This document shows positions 1 through 8,301 of a stretch of DNA of 41,364 nt, piece after piece. The stretch spans positions 1 through 41,364 of the forward strand of contig JAFQKN010000189.1 in NCBI GenBank assembly GCA_017396895.1, in the 5' to 3' direction. Position 1 is the stretch's first letter. Each line of letters opens with the position of its first letter. The position numbers and the translations under genes are program-made. The notes under the pieces are model-generated. The model was not told the origin of the DNA. It did no database searches and saw nothing but the letters and a program-made list of their open reading frames with translations. Source of the DNA: Clostridia bacterium. Its GTDB lineage: Bacteria; Bacillota; Clostridia; Oscillospirales; Acutalibacteraceae.

Positions 1-1077
1 CGGATCCGCCGCACCCGTCACACGCATGGCAGCATAAACGTAACTTCTGCCCGAAAGCGGATCACGGATGGCACCGCCGATGCAGGTGGCGGCACCGCCG
101 AAGGGTTCGATTTCGGTGGGATGGTTGTGGGTCTCATTCTTGAACAGAAGAAGCCAGTCTTCGGGCTGACCGTCGTGGATGATCTGCATCTTGACGGTAC
201 AGGCGTTGATTTCTTCGGACTCATCGAGTTTGGGGAGTTTGCCCTGTTTTTTGAGATATCTTGCGGCAACCGTTGCAAGATCCATGAGGTTGACGGGTTT
301 GTTTTCTCTGCCGAGTTCCTTGCGGACGGCAAGGTACTGATCGTATGTTTCCTGCAACAGCGCGTCCTCAAATACGGCACTGTCGATGGTGGTCAGGAAA
401 GTGGTATGGCGGCAGTGGTCAGACCAGTACGTATCCAGCATACGCACTTCCGTGATGGTGGGATCGCGGTCTTCACTGCGGAAATAATCGCGGCAGAACA
501 TCAGATCGTCTGCATCCATTGCCAGTGCATATTTTTTGACGAAGTCTGCAACACCGTTCATGTCCAGTTCGCGGAATCCGTGCAGTGTTTCCACCGTTTC
601 GGGAATGTCAAATTCGGTTTTGAGGGTTTCAAAACGCGCAAGAGTTGCTTCTCTGGATTCCACGGGGTTGATGACGTAATTCTTGATCGCGGCAATGTCC
701 TGTTCGGACAGATTGCCGTAGAGCATATAGACCTTTGCCGAACGGACGGTCGGACGTTCGCCCTGCGAGAGGATCTGAATGCACTGTGCGGCAGAGTCTG
801 CACGCTGGTCGAACTGACCGGGCAAAAATTCCACGGCAAACACGAATGCATCCGTTTCGGGCAGGGAGAATGTAACGATATCCATCTGCGGCTCGGAAAA
901 CACGGTGTTGACGGCATAATCGAACAGATCTTTTTCGATGTTTTCAACGTCGTAGCGATTGAAAAGACGAACGTCCGTCAATGCGGAAATGCCAAGCAGA
1001 GAAACGGCTTCGTTTTTGAGTGCATTTGCTTCGTTTGCAAGTTCTTTTTTCTTTTCTACATAAACTCTGTAAACCAT
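1..1077 (-). CDS. purL: Phosphoribosylformylglycinamidine synthase, N-terminal part (cut by window edge)
   Basis: This is the first 359 codons of the long, single-chain FGAM synthase, which makes FGAM from FGAR, glutamine and ATP in step 4 of purine synthesis. The N-terminal ~170 residues form a PurS-like and linker region beginning MVYRVYVEKK. They are followed by the family signatures EVRMLDTYWSDHCRHTTF and, near the edge, FKNETHNHPTEIEPFGG, which belongs to the ATP-binding synthetase domain. The ATG at 1077 sits 8 bases after AAGGAG. No stop is reached before base 1. Clostridial long-form enzymes are about 1,200 residues, so most of the gene, including the glutaminase domain, lies outside the window. 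It is the last visible gene of the pur operon, 13 bases after purD. Confidence 0.95.
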   Translation of the reverse strand, partial: MVYRVYVEKKKELANEANALKNEAVSLLGISALTDVRLFNRYDVENIEKDLFDYAVNTVFSEPQMDIVTFSLPETDAFVFAVEFLPGQFDQRADSAAQCIQILSQGERPTVRSAKVYMLYGNLSEQDIAAIKNYVINPVESREATLARFETLKTEFDIPETVETLHGFRELDMNGVADFVKKYALAMDADDLMFCRDYFRSEDRDPTITEVRMLDTYWSDHCRHTTFLTTIDSAVFEDALLQETYDQYLAVRKELGRENKPVNLMDLATVAARYLKKQGKLPKLDESEEINACTVKMQIIHDGQPEDWLLLFKNETHNHPTEIEPFGGAATCIGGAIRDPLSGRSYVYAAMRVTGAADP

Positions 1078-1090
1078 AGTGATCTCCTTT

Positions 1091-2359
1091 TTACAGAATG
1101 GCTTTCAGCGCACGCTGACCGATATCGCAGCGACTGTATTTGTTTTCAAAATGTACTTTTTCGGCTTCGGTGTATGCGATCTGCAGGGCTTCTTTCAGCG
1201 TGTCTGCGGTGGCGGTAACACCTGCCACACGGCCGCCGTCGGTCTTGAGGATGTCGCCGTCGGCTTTCACACCTGCACAATAAAGGGTTGCGGCAAAATC
1301 CTCGTCCACGGTGAACACTTTCCCTTTTTCGTAAGAAGCGGGATAGCCGTTGGACGCGAGAATGACACAGGCGGCATTTTTGTTTGCAAACTTGACTTCG
1401 GTTTGTGCCAGCGTACCGTCTGCGACCGCGTTCATGATCTCAAACAGATCGCTTTCAAGCAGAGGAAGCACCACCTGCGTTTCGGGATCACCGAAACGGC
1501 AGTTGTATTCAATAACTTTCGGGCCGTCTTTTGTGATCATCAGACCGAAATACAAGCAACCTTTAAATGTTCTTCCCTCTGCATTCATGGCCTTGACCGT
1601 GGGCAGGAAAATCTCCTGCATACAGCGGTCTGCCACTTCCTTTGTATAATAAGGATTGGGAGCGACCGTGCCCATGCCGCCCGTGTTCAGGCCTTCATCG
1701 TTGTCGAGCGCACGTTTGTGGTCCATGGAAGAAACCATGGGAACGACCACGTTGCCGTCTGTGAAACTCAAAACGGAAACTTCGGGGCCTTCCAAAAATT
1801 CTTCAATGACGATGCTCTTGCCCGATTCACCGAACCGGCCGTCGTCCATCATGGAGACCACGGCTGCGGCGGCTTCTTCACGGGTATTGCAGATCACAAC
1901 ACCTTTACCCAGTGCCAGACCGTCGGCTTTAATGACGGTGGGCATGGGGGCGGTGCGGATATATGCAAGAGCAGGAGCCGTGTCATAAAACACTTCGTAA
2001 GCGGCGGTGGGAATGCCGTACTTTTTCATTAAGTTTTTGGAGAATATCTTACTGCCTTCAATGATCGCGGCATCTTTGCGCGGACCGAAACACTTGACGC
2101 CGACGGCTTCCAGTGCATCCACCGCACCCAAAACAAGCGGATCATCGGGGGCTACCACGGCAAAGTCGATTGCATTCTCTTTTGCAAAGTTTACCATGCC
2201 GTCAATGTCTTTTGCGCCGATGGGAACGAGGGTGGCTTCATCCTTCATGCCGCCGTTTCCGGGCAGAACGAAAATTTCACCGATGTCTTTGTTCTCGCGC
2301 AGTTTTTTCAGCAGGGCGTGTTCTCTGCCGCCGCTGCCGATGAGCATTACTTTTTTCAT
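1091..2359 (-). CDS. purD: Phosphoribosylamine-glycine ligase (GAR synthetase)
   Basis: The product is a 422-residue ATP-grasp enzyme that joins phosphoribosylamine and glycine to give GAR in step 2 of purine synthesis. The N-terminus MKKVMLIGSGGREHAL is the classic PurD start. The nucleotide-binding segment KADGLALGKGVVI, the motif NTGGMGTVAPNPYY and the catalytic segment EYNCRFGDPETQVVL are all present, and the length matches the family. A GAGG ribosome site lies 7 bases before the ATG. The gene follows the AICAR transformylase by 9 bases and precedes purL by 13, so it is co-transcribed with them. Nothing in it looks damaged. Confidence 0.97.
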   Translation of the reverse strand: MKKVMLIGSGGREHALLKKLRENKDIGEIFVLPGNGGMKDEATLVPIGAKDIDGMVNFAKENAIDFAVVAPDDPLVLGAVDALEAVGVKCFGPRKDAAIIEGSKIFSKNLMKKYGIPTAAYEVFYDTAPALAYIRTAPMPTVIKADGLALGKGVVICNTREEAAAAVVSMMDDGRFGESGKSIVIEEFLEGPEVSVLSFTDGNVVVPMVSSMDHKRALDNDEGLNTGGMGTVAPNPYYTKEVADRCMQEIFLPTVKAMNAEGRTFKGCLYFGLMITKDGPKVIEYNCRFGDPETQVVLPLLESDLFEIMNAVADGTLAQTEVKFANKNAACVILASNGYPASYEKGKVFTVDEDFAATLYCAGVKADGDILKTDGGRVAGVTATADTLKEALQIAYTEAEKVHFENKYSRCDIGQRALKAIL

Positions 2360-2368
2360 ATCATTACC

Positions 2369-3553
2369 TCAGTGGTGGAACAGACGCATACCCGTAAAGG
2401 CCATGGTCATGCCGTATTTGTCGCAGGCCGCAATGACGTCTTCATCACGCTTGCTTCCGCCGGGTTCTGCAATGTAACTCACACCGCTTCTCTTTGCACG
2501 TTCGATGTTGTCGTCAAACGGGAAGAATGCATCCGAGCCGAGGGCAACACCCGTAATATGAGAAAGATATTCTTTCTTTTCTTCGGCGGTGAAGCGTGCG
2601 GGCTGTTCGGTAAACCATTTCTGCCAGTTGCCGTCTGCCAGAACCACATCGTCGTCTTCGGAAAGATAAATATCGATGCAGTTGTTTCTGTCCGGTCTGC
2701 CGACTTCGGCACGGAAAGGCAGAGACAGCACTTTTTCACTCAGGCGAAGATGCCACAGGTCTGCTTTATTGCCGGCAAGGCGCGTGCAGTGAACACGGGA
2801 TTGCTGACCGGCTCCCACGCCGATGGCCTGTCCGTCCACAGCAAAGCAAACGGAGTTGGACTGGGTGTATTTTAATGTAATAAGAGCAATGATAAGGTCT
2901 CTCTTTGCACTGTCGGGCAGATCTTTGTTTGCCGTGACAATATTTTCGAGCAGTGCTTCATCGATGCGGAAATTGTTTCTGCCCTGTTCAAAAGTGATAC
3001 CGAATACCTGCTTGCGTTCGATCTCTGCGGGAACGTAATCGGGATCGATCTTAACGATGTTGTACGTGCCGTTGCGTTTGGTCTTGAGAATTTCAAGTGC
3101 TTCGTCGGTGTATCCGGGAGCGATCACGCCGTCGGACACTTCGCGTTTGATGATGAGAGCCGTGGTCTTGTCGCAAACATCACTCAGCGCGATCCAGTCA
3201 CCGAACGATGACATACGGTCACTGCCGCGGGCTCTGGCATACGCACACGCAAGCGGAGAATCGTCAAGGCCTTCAATGTCATCCACAAAACAAGCCTTTT
3301 TCTGTGCGTCGTTGAGTTTGACACCGACAGCAGCACCTGCGGGGCTGACGTGCTTGAAGGAGGTGGCTGCAGGCATATTGAGAATTTCTTTGAGTTCCTT
3401 TACCAACTGCCATGCGTTGAATGCATCCAGGAAATTGATATAGCCGGGTTTTCCGCAAAGAATTTCAACGGGCAGATCACTGCCGTCTTCCATGAAAATG
3501 CGGGAGGGTTTCTGATTGGGATTGCAACCGTATTTAAGAGCAAATTCGTTCAT
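2369..3553 (-). CDS. purH: Stand-alone AICAR formyltransferase (PurH transformylase half)
   Basis: The product is a 394-residue enzyme expected to transfer a formyl group from 10-formyl-THF to AICAR, giving FAICAR in step 9 of purine synthesis. It corresponds only to the C-terminal transformylase half of bifunctional PurH; the N-terminal IMP cyclohydrolase (MGS-like) half is absent. The active-site Lys-His pair is at residues 67-68 in FKHVSPAGAAVG. The stretches ARARGSDRMSSFGD and REVSDGVIAPGY resemble the animal/fungal ATIC type more than the usual bacterial KHxNPCG version. AAGGAG is 6 bases before the ATG. The missing cyclohydrolase is supplied by the purO-type gene 11 bases upstream. The fold and step are clear; the eukaryote-like affinity is my recollection of the family and needs a tree. 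Confidence 0.93.
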   Translation of the reverse strand: MNEFALKYGCNPNQKPSRIFMEDGSDLPVEILCGKPGYINFLDAFNAWQLVKELKEILNMPAATSFKHVSPAGAAVGVKLNDAQKKACFVDDIEGLDDSPLACAYARARGSDRMSSFGDWIALSDVCDKTTALIIKREVSDGVIAPGYTDEALEILKTKRNGTYNIVKIDPDYVPAEIERKQVFGITFEQGRNNFRIDEALLENIVTANKDLPDSAKRDLIIALITLKYTQSNSVCFAVDGQAIGVGAGQQSRVHCTRLAGNKADLWHLRLSEKVLSLPFRAEVGRPDRNNCIDIYLSEDDDVVLADGNWQKWFTEQPARFTAEEKKEYLSHITGVALGSDAFFPFDDNIERAKRSGVSYIAEPGGSKRDEDVIAACDKYGMTMAFTGMRLFHH

Positions 3554-3564
3554 GTCGTTCTCCT

Positions 3565-4281
3565 TCAGTTGTTTTTATTGTAGATCTTGGTCTGTGCTTC
3601 GCCGCTTGCAAGGTCAATGTAGCGCACGAACAGAGAGATCTTGTTGTCTGCGTTGAGGTTGTTCCATACCACTTGGGCAAATTCGTCCATATCGTTGAAC
3701 GTAGCAATGCGTTCGGGCTCACCCGAGAAAGTGGGAATGGGATTGCCGTCATGGTCATAGGTGTGAATAAAATGGCCGACACCTGCAATGGGGGCATAAT
3801 CAAAGGTGAAGCGGTTGCAGGCAGAGCCGTCTGCATCCGCACTCTTGAGGATGCTCATGGAGTAATTGAAACCGTCTTCAAAGTCCAGAAGAACACTGAT
3901 ACGAGGTGTCCAGTTCGGACCGTCGGGTTCAAAGCAACGGGTGGCGAGGGCGGCGGAGAAAGTCTTTCCCTCTTTCATAAGATCATAAACCGTATCGGTC
4001 TGATCGCCGTTGGTGACGATGAGTTTCTTATCCAATGCGCGCACGGCGGCATAGATGATGAGAGAGGGATCTTCCACTTTGCTCGCATCAAAGGGTTCGG
4101 TATACAGTTCACCGTTTTCTTTCAAAGAAAAAACGCGGTTGCGGGAGTTTGCACTTCTGCCCATGATGAAATAAGCGGTGACAGCCTTTTTGCCGTCGGG
4201 CGTGAGACCTGCAATGATGCCTCTGCCGGGATATGTGTTTTCACGCAACAATTTGCCGATGCAAAGATTTTCGTATGCCAT
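3565..4281 (-). CDS. purO: IMP cyclohydrolase, PurO type
   Basis: The product is 238 residues and begins MAYENLCIGKLL. It is expected to close FAICAR to IMP, the last step of purine synthesis. It resembles the PurO/IMP_cyclohyd family first known from archaea, with segments YPGRGIIAGL, AYFIMGRSANSRNRVF and the C-terminal FVRYIDLASGEAQTKIY. I chose the ATG at 4281, one base after the purN stop and behind a GAAAGGAAG ribosome site. A GTG at 4299 would overlap purN and lies before that site. The neighbour makes FAICAR but lacks a cyclohydrolase domain, so the two proteins together replace bifunctional PurH. Confidence 0.9.
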   Translation of the reverse strand: MAYENLCIGKLLRENTYPGRGIIAGLTPDGKKAVTAYFIMGRSANSRNRVFSLKENGELYTEPFDASKVEDPSLIIYAAVRALDKKLIVTNGDQTDTVYDLMKEGKTFSAALATRCFEPDGPNWTPRISVLLDFEDGFNYSMSILKSADADGSACNRFTFDYAPIAGVGHFIHTYDHDGNPIPTFSGEPERIATFNDMDEFAQVVWNNLNADNKISLFVRYIDLASGEAQTKIYNKNN

Positions 4282-4282
4282 T

Positions 4283-4903
4283 TTATTTCTTCCTTTCACG
4301 GATGGAACGGCTTACAAGCTGTGCCGCTTCGGGCAACAAATGCCATTCGGCCTGCTCCATCACTCGTTTTTGTAAAATTTCGGGGGTATCGTTTTCCTGA
4401 ATCTCCACGGCTCTTTGCAGAATGATCTTTCCGCCGTCGGGGATCTCATTGACGAAATGCACCGTAGCACCCGTGACTTTGACACCGTAAGCGAGTGCGG
4501 CTTCATGGACACGCAGTCCGTAAAAGCCTTCGCCGCAGAAGGACGGGATCAAAGACGGGTGGACGTTGATGATGCGTTCGGGATAACGGTTTGTGAAATC
4601 TGCACTCAGAATGCACATGAATCCCGCTAAAATAATCAGTTCAATGCCGTGTTCTTCGAGTGCAGCCACAAGGTCTTTTTCAAAATCCTCTCTTGTGCGT
4701 CCTTTTTTAGGAACGACAACACCTTTCACGCCTGCATTTTTTGCACGTTCAAGCGCGTATGCGTCGGGATTGTTGGAAATCACCAGCACGACTTCACCGT
4801 CGGTGATCTTTCCGGCTTTCTGTGCATCCAGAATGGCCTGCAGGTTGGTGCCGCCGCCGCTGACGAGTACGGCAATTCTTGTTTTCGGTATCGTATTCAT
4901 CAT
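4283..4903 (-). CDS. purN: Phosphoribosylglycinamide formyltransferase
   Basis: The product is about 206 residues and uses 10-formyl-THF to convert GAR to FGAR in step 3 of purine synthesis. The N-terminal VLVSGGGTNLQAIL is the phosphate-binding loop. AGFMCILS and the catalytic stretch IINVHPSLIPSFCGEGFYG carry the Asn-His pair, and the later VHFVNEIPDGGKII supplies the catalytic Asp. The ATG at 4903 shares one base with the purM stop (TGATG), which points to translational coupling; an adjacent ATG at 4900 is equally possible. Longer starts inside purM give an Arg-rich extension unlike PurN and were not used. Confidence 0.95.
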   Translation of the reverse strand: MMNTIPKTRIAVLVSGGGTNLQAILDAQKAGKITDGEVVLVISNNPDAYALERAKNAGVKGVVVPKKGRTREDFEKDLVAALEEHGIELIILAGFMCILSADFTNRYPERIINVHPSLIPSFCGEGFYGLRVHEAALAYGVKVTGATVHFVNEIPDGGKIILQRAVEIQENDTPEILQKRVMEQAEWHLLPEAAQLVSRSIRERKK

Positions 4904-5943
4904 CAGATCAGTTGTACCTTTTCGTCGCCTTCGACCGCTTCGCCGATGATGTATGCATCTTCGCCGTTTGCACGCAAGATCTCCAATGCTTTGTCTGCAT
5001 CTTCTTTTGCGACCACGCAACTCATGCCGACACCCATGTTGAAGGTGTTGAACATATCTCTTTCGTCGATGTTGCCCGTTTTTGCAAGCAGATCGAAGAT
5101 CGGCAGAACGCGCACGGCACTCTTTTCGATCTTTGCGCAGAATCCGTCGGGCAGGGAACGCGGAATGTTTTCATAGAAACCGCCGCCCGTGATGTGGGAA
5201 ACGGCCTTGACGGTAACGGCATCAAACAGAGCCGTCATGGGTTTTACATAAATTTTTGTGGGAGTCAGCAGTGTTTCACCCAAGCCTTTGCCGCCGAGGG
5301 CTTCCAAAGGCATACGAAGATCGGTGTGCTCGACGTTGAATACCTTGCGAACAAGGGAGAAACCGTTGGAATGAACACCCGAGGAGGGCAGGGCGATGAT
5401 CACGTCGCCGGCTTTCATGGTTTTGTTGTTGAGGATCTTATCGCGTTCAACGATGCCGACCGCAAAACCGGCAAGGTCATATTCGTCAATGGGATAGAAA
5501 CCGGGCATTTCTGCCGTTTCACCGCCGATGAGGGATGCGCCCGACTGCACGCAACCTTCCGCAACACCGGCAACGATATCGGCAATGCGTTCGGGAACGT
5601 TCTTGCCGCAAGCGATGTAATCAAGGAAAAACAGCGGCTTTGCACCGCAGCAGATCACGTCGTTGACGCACATGGCAACGCAGTCAATGCCGACGGTGTC
5701 ATGTTTGTCCAACAGGAATGCAAGTTTCAGTTTTGTACCTACGCCGTCCGTGCCGGAAACCAAAACGGGTTTTTGATACCCTTCGGGAAGGGCAAACAGA
5801 CCGCCGAAACCGCCGACATCGGAAACAACACCGCTTGTGAGGGTGCGGGCGATGTGGGTTTTCATCAGTTCAACAGCCTTGTAACCCGCTGTGATGTCAA
5901 CGCCGGCTGCTGCGTAACTTTCGCTTCTTGAATTTTCAATCAT
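4903..5943 (-). CDS. purM: Phosphoribosylformylglycinamidine cyclo-ligase (AIR synthetase)
   Basis: The product is a 346-residue enzyme that uses ATP to close FGAM to AIR in step 5 of purine synthesis. The family segments are in order: [13 protein letters not shown] near the N-terminus, [40 protein letters not shown], and [14 protein letters not shown] followed by [13 protein letters not shown]. The length is normal. AAAGGA lies 9 bases before the ATG. The gene is 15 bases after purF and its stop overlaps the purN start. There is no sign of damage. Confidence 0.97.
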   Translation of the reverse strand: MIENSRSESYAAAGVDITAGYKAVELMKTHIARTLTSGVVSDVGGFGGLFALPEGYQKPVLVSGTDGVGTKLKLAFLLDKHDTVGIDCVAMCVNDVICCGAKPLFFLDYIACGKNVPERIADIVAGVAEGCVQSGASLIGGETAEMPGFYPIDEYDLAGFAVGIVERDKILNNKTMKAGDVIIALPSSGVHSNGFSLVRKVFNVEHTDLRMPLEALGGKGLGETLLTPTKIYVKPMTALFDAVTVKAVSHITGGGFYENIPRSLPDGFCAKIEKSAVRVLPIFDLLAKTGNIDERDMFNTFNMGVGMSCVVAKEDADKALEILRANGEDAYIIGEAVEGDEKVQLI

Positions 5944-5958
5944 AATCTGTGTCCTTTC

Positions 5959-7383
5959 TCAACCTTTGCCGTTCCAGCAATAGGTGCATATATTTTCTTT
6001 GGGAAGTCCGATGGCTTTCATTAAGTTTTCAATGGATTGGTATTCCAGAGATGCAAAATGGAGTTTTGTGCAGATCAGGTTGCGAAGATTTTTACCGCGT
6101 TCGGTTGTCGGATCGGCATATTCTTCGATGTAACGGTCGCCGTTCTCACCTTCCAGTTCACGGATGGCTTGCCGTGCGATCAGGTCAAGATCGGAATTGC
6201 TGCGCGAGAAGTTCAGATATTTACAACCGTACATGATCGGCGGACAGGCAGAACGGATGTGCACTTCCTTTGCGCCGTTTTCGTACAGGAAATCGACCGT
6301 TTCACGCAGTTGTGTGCCGCGAACGATGCTGTCGTCCACGAACAGCAGTTTTTTGCCTTCGATGAGATCGTGAATGGGAACAAGTTTCATTTTTGCCACA
6401 CGGTTGCGTTCCTGCTGATTCTGCGGCATAAACGAACGCGGCCACGTGGGCGTGTATTTAATGAACGGACGGGCGAATGCAATGCGGCTTTCGTTGGCAT
6501 AGCCGATGGCGTGGGGCGTACCCGAATCGGGAACCCCGCAAACAAAATCGACATCGGGCATCAGACCGTGTTCATGTTCAAAGTCTGCCATGATCGCACC
6601 GTTGCGTGTGCGCATACATTCCACGTTGACACCTTCGTAAACGGATGTCGGGTAGCCGTAATAAGACCATAGAAATGCGCAGATCTTCATTTCCTTGCGT
6701 GCGGGAGAAAGCACTTCGCAGGAGTCGGCGGTCAGGCGGACGATTTCGCCCGGACCGAGTTCTTTGTAATTATCGTAACCGAGTTTATAGTATGCAAACG
6801 ATTCAAACGATGCACAATAGCCGTCTTCACGTTTGCCGATAAGAATGGGAAGTCTGCCGTATTTGTCACGTGCGGCAAGAAGGGAGCCGTCCTCTTTGAG
6901 AATGAGAATGGATGCCGTGCCGTCGATCTGTTGCTGTGCGAAACGGATACCTTCGCAAAAATCACTTTTTTGGTTGATAAGAGCCGCTACCAATTCGGTG
7001 TTGTTGATCCTGCCGCCACTCATGGCTCCGAAATGTCCGCCGCTGAAAGACAAAAACGAACTGATGAGTTGGGAAGCATTGTTGATAATGCCGATGGTGC
7101 AGATGGCATACGTGCCGAGATTGGAACGGATCAGCATCGGTTGCGGATCGGAATCGCTGATGATGCCGATGCAGGAATTGCCGTGCATTTCCTCCAACGT
7201 GTCTTCAAATTTTGTGCGGAACGGTGAGTTTTCGATATTGTGGATCTCACGCTGAAAACCGTCCGTCGGGTTGTACGCGGCCATGCCGGCTCTGCGGGTT
7301 CCCAAGTGCGAATGGTAGTCCGTTCCGAAAAAAACATCCAGAATGCAGTCATTTTTTGAAACTGCCCCAAAAAAACCGCCCAT
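5959..7383 (-). CDS. purF: Amidophosphoribosyltransferase-like protein without the catalytic cysteine
   Basis: The product has 474 residues: an Ntn-type glutaminase-like domain (about 1-230) followed by a phosphoribosyltransferase domain. The PRPP loop VDDSIVRGTQ is at 349-358. Cys235, Cys387, Cys466 and Cys469 sit where the iron-sulfur cluster cysteines of the Bacillus-type enzyme fall. PurF makes phosphoribosylamine from PRPP, the committed step of the pathway. The N-terminus here is MGGFFGAVSK instead of Met-Cys-Gly, so the nucleophilic Cys is absent. The usual HNGN oxyanion segment is replaced by TIGIINN around 97-102. The start is secure: GGAGG is 7 bases before the ATG, with no alternative nearby. 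Similar MGGFFG proteins are known to me from Bacteroidetes and Clostridia. It may use free ammonia or a partner amidase. The family is sure; the glutaminase function is doubtful. Confidence 0.88.
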   Translation of the reverse strand: MGGFFGAVSKNDCILDVFFGTDYHSHLGTRRAGMAAYNPTDGFQREIHNIENSPFRTKFEDTLEEMHGNSCIGIISDSDPQPMLIRSNLGTYAICTIGIINNASQLISSFLSFSGGHFGAMSGGRINNTELVAALINQKSDFCEGIRFAQQQIDGTASILILKEDGSLLAARDKYGRLPILIGKREDGYCASFESFAYYKLGYDNYKELGPGEIVRLTADSCEVLSPARKEMKICAFLWSYYGYPTSVYEGVNVECMRTRNGAIMADFEHEHGLMPDVDFVCGVPDSGTPHAIGYANESRIAFARPFIKYTPTWPRSFMPQNQQERNRVAKMKLVPIHDLIEGKKLLFVDDSIVRGTQLRETVDFLYENGAKEVHIRSACPPIMYGCKYLNFSRSNSDLDLIARQAIRELEGENGDRYIEEYADPTTERGKNLRNLICTKLHFASLEYQSIENLMKAIGLPKENICTYCWNGKG

Positions 7384-7454
7384 TTGATTCCTCCTATGTG
7401 GCTGAAATATGTGAATGGAATGAAAAAAAGACGGAAATCCGCCTTTTTTGTAAT

Positions 7455-7949
7455 TTATGAATTATATTTATCCGCAACGGCGGCATCTTTTTTCAGTACC
7501 GCTTCGGTTGCGGCTGTGCGAGCCTGTTGCAGACGGTCCGCGAGTGCTTCATCGGATACGCTGAGAATCTGAACGGCAAGCAAAGCGGCATTGACCGCAC
7601 CGTCAATGGCAACGGTAGCCACGGGAATGCCTGCCGGCATCTGCACGGTCGAAAGCAGAGCATCCAGACCGTCGAGTGTGGAACTCTTGACGGGAATGCC
7701 GATGACGGGCAAAGTTGTGTTTGCGGCAAAAGCACCTGCAAGATGGGCGGCTTTGCCTGCGGCACAGATGATGGCGCCGAAACCGTTTTTGCGCGCATTG
7801 AGAGCAAATTCTCTTGCCTGCTCGGGTGTTCTGTGGGCAGAGAACACGTGCACTTCTGCGGGAACCCCGTATTCCTTGAGCGTGGTGATTGCTTTTTCCA
7901 CGACGGGCAGATCGCTGTCCGAACCCATAATAACAGCTACTTTTTTCAT
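7455..7949 (-). CDS. purE: N5-carboxyaminoimidazole ribonucleotide mutase
   Basis: The product is 164 residues and is a class I PurE, which converts N5-CAIR to CAIR in step 6 of purine synthesis. Family motifs are [12 protein letters not shown] at the N-terminus, [10 protein letters not shown] with the active-site His, and [14 protein letters not shown] chose the ATG at 7949 because GGAGG lies 8 bases before it; longer in-frame starts would run through the riboswitch and terminator. It is the first gene of the operon, just after the ZTP riboswitch. No purK is visible, although class I PurE normally depends on it, so purK (with purC and purB) is presumably elsewhere. Confidence 0.96.
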   Translation of the reverse strand: MKKVAVIMGSDSDLPVVEKAITTLKEYGVPAEVHVFSAHRTPEQAREFALNARKNGFGAIICAAGKAAHLAGAFAANTTLPVIGIPVKSSTLDGLDALLSTVQMPAGIPVATVAIDGAVNAALLAVQILSVSDEALADRLQQARTAATEAVLKKDAAVADKYNS

Positions 7950-7970
7950 CGGTTGATCCTCCAATTTATA

Positions 7971-8015
7971 AAAAATAAAAGCAGCCTGTCCCTTTTCGGT
8001 AAAAGGGATAGACTG
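7971..8015 (-). terminator. Intrinsic terminator of the ZTP riboswitch expression platform
   Basis: Read on the minus strand, the arm GCAGTCTATCCCTTTT pairs with AAAAGGGACAGGCTGC around an ACCG loop and is followed by TTTTATTTTTT. Its 5' arm overlaps the end of the aptamer motif CTGGGCAG, so ligand-stabilised aptamer and terminator would compete. That predicts a transcriptional ON switch for purE. Confidence 0.85.
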
Positions 8016-8098
8016 CCCAGACGGTCGGCAAACAGACTGTAAAAATACTGCTTCCTTGCGGTCACTTCCGCTTGTAATTCCGTCGGTCACAGACAGTC
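8011..8098 (-). promoter_or_regulatory. ZTP riboswitch aptamer (pfl motif)
   Basis: The minus-strand leader carries the hallmarks of the pfl/ZTP class. The 5' domain has GTGACCGACGGAAT followed by a GCGG-aagtga-CCGC hairpin and AAGGAAGC. A variable linker follows, then the diagnostic 3' segment GCCGACCGTCTGGGC. The outer stem is GACTGT (near 8098) with ACAGTC (near 8036). ZTP riboswitches sense ZMP/ZTP, which build up when 10-formyl-THF is short, and they often control purine and folate genes. The placement between the pur promoter and purE fits exactly. Confidence 0.88.
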
Positions 8099-8115
8099 TT
8101 TATTTTTCTTTTCGT

Positions 8116-8145
8116 ATTATAACATACATATAAAGTGCGCGTCAA
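8116..8145 (-). promoter_or_regulatory. Promoter of the purine operon
   Basis: Minus strand: -35 TTGACG (8140-8145), 18-base spacer, -10 TATAAT (8116-8121). The expected transcription start is about 10 bases before the ZTP aptamer. Confidence 0.8.
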
Positions 8146-8229
8146 GTAAAAAGGGGAAATTGCAATGACAAAAAAAGAAGAAAAATGTCCCTTTTTTTTT
8201 GTGCACTCAAAGCATTTTAAAAACAAAGG

Positions 8230-8258
8230 TTGAAAAATGTGTACAAATGTGATAAAAT
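8230..8258 (+). promoter_or_regulatory. Promoter of the GPH symporter gene
   Basis: -35 TTGAAA (8230-8235), 17-base spacer, -10 TAAAAT (8253-8258), about 44 bases before the gene start. It diverges from the pur promoter. Confidence 0.65.
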
Positions 8259-8301
8259 GACTCGGCAAACCATTTTTATAAAAAATACGGAGCGTGTTTT
8301 T

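Noticed and set aside
121-1218. A 365-codon plus-strand open frame at the left edge
   Set aside because: It is antisense to purL and purD; the minus-strand translation carries unmistakable PurL motifs.
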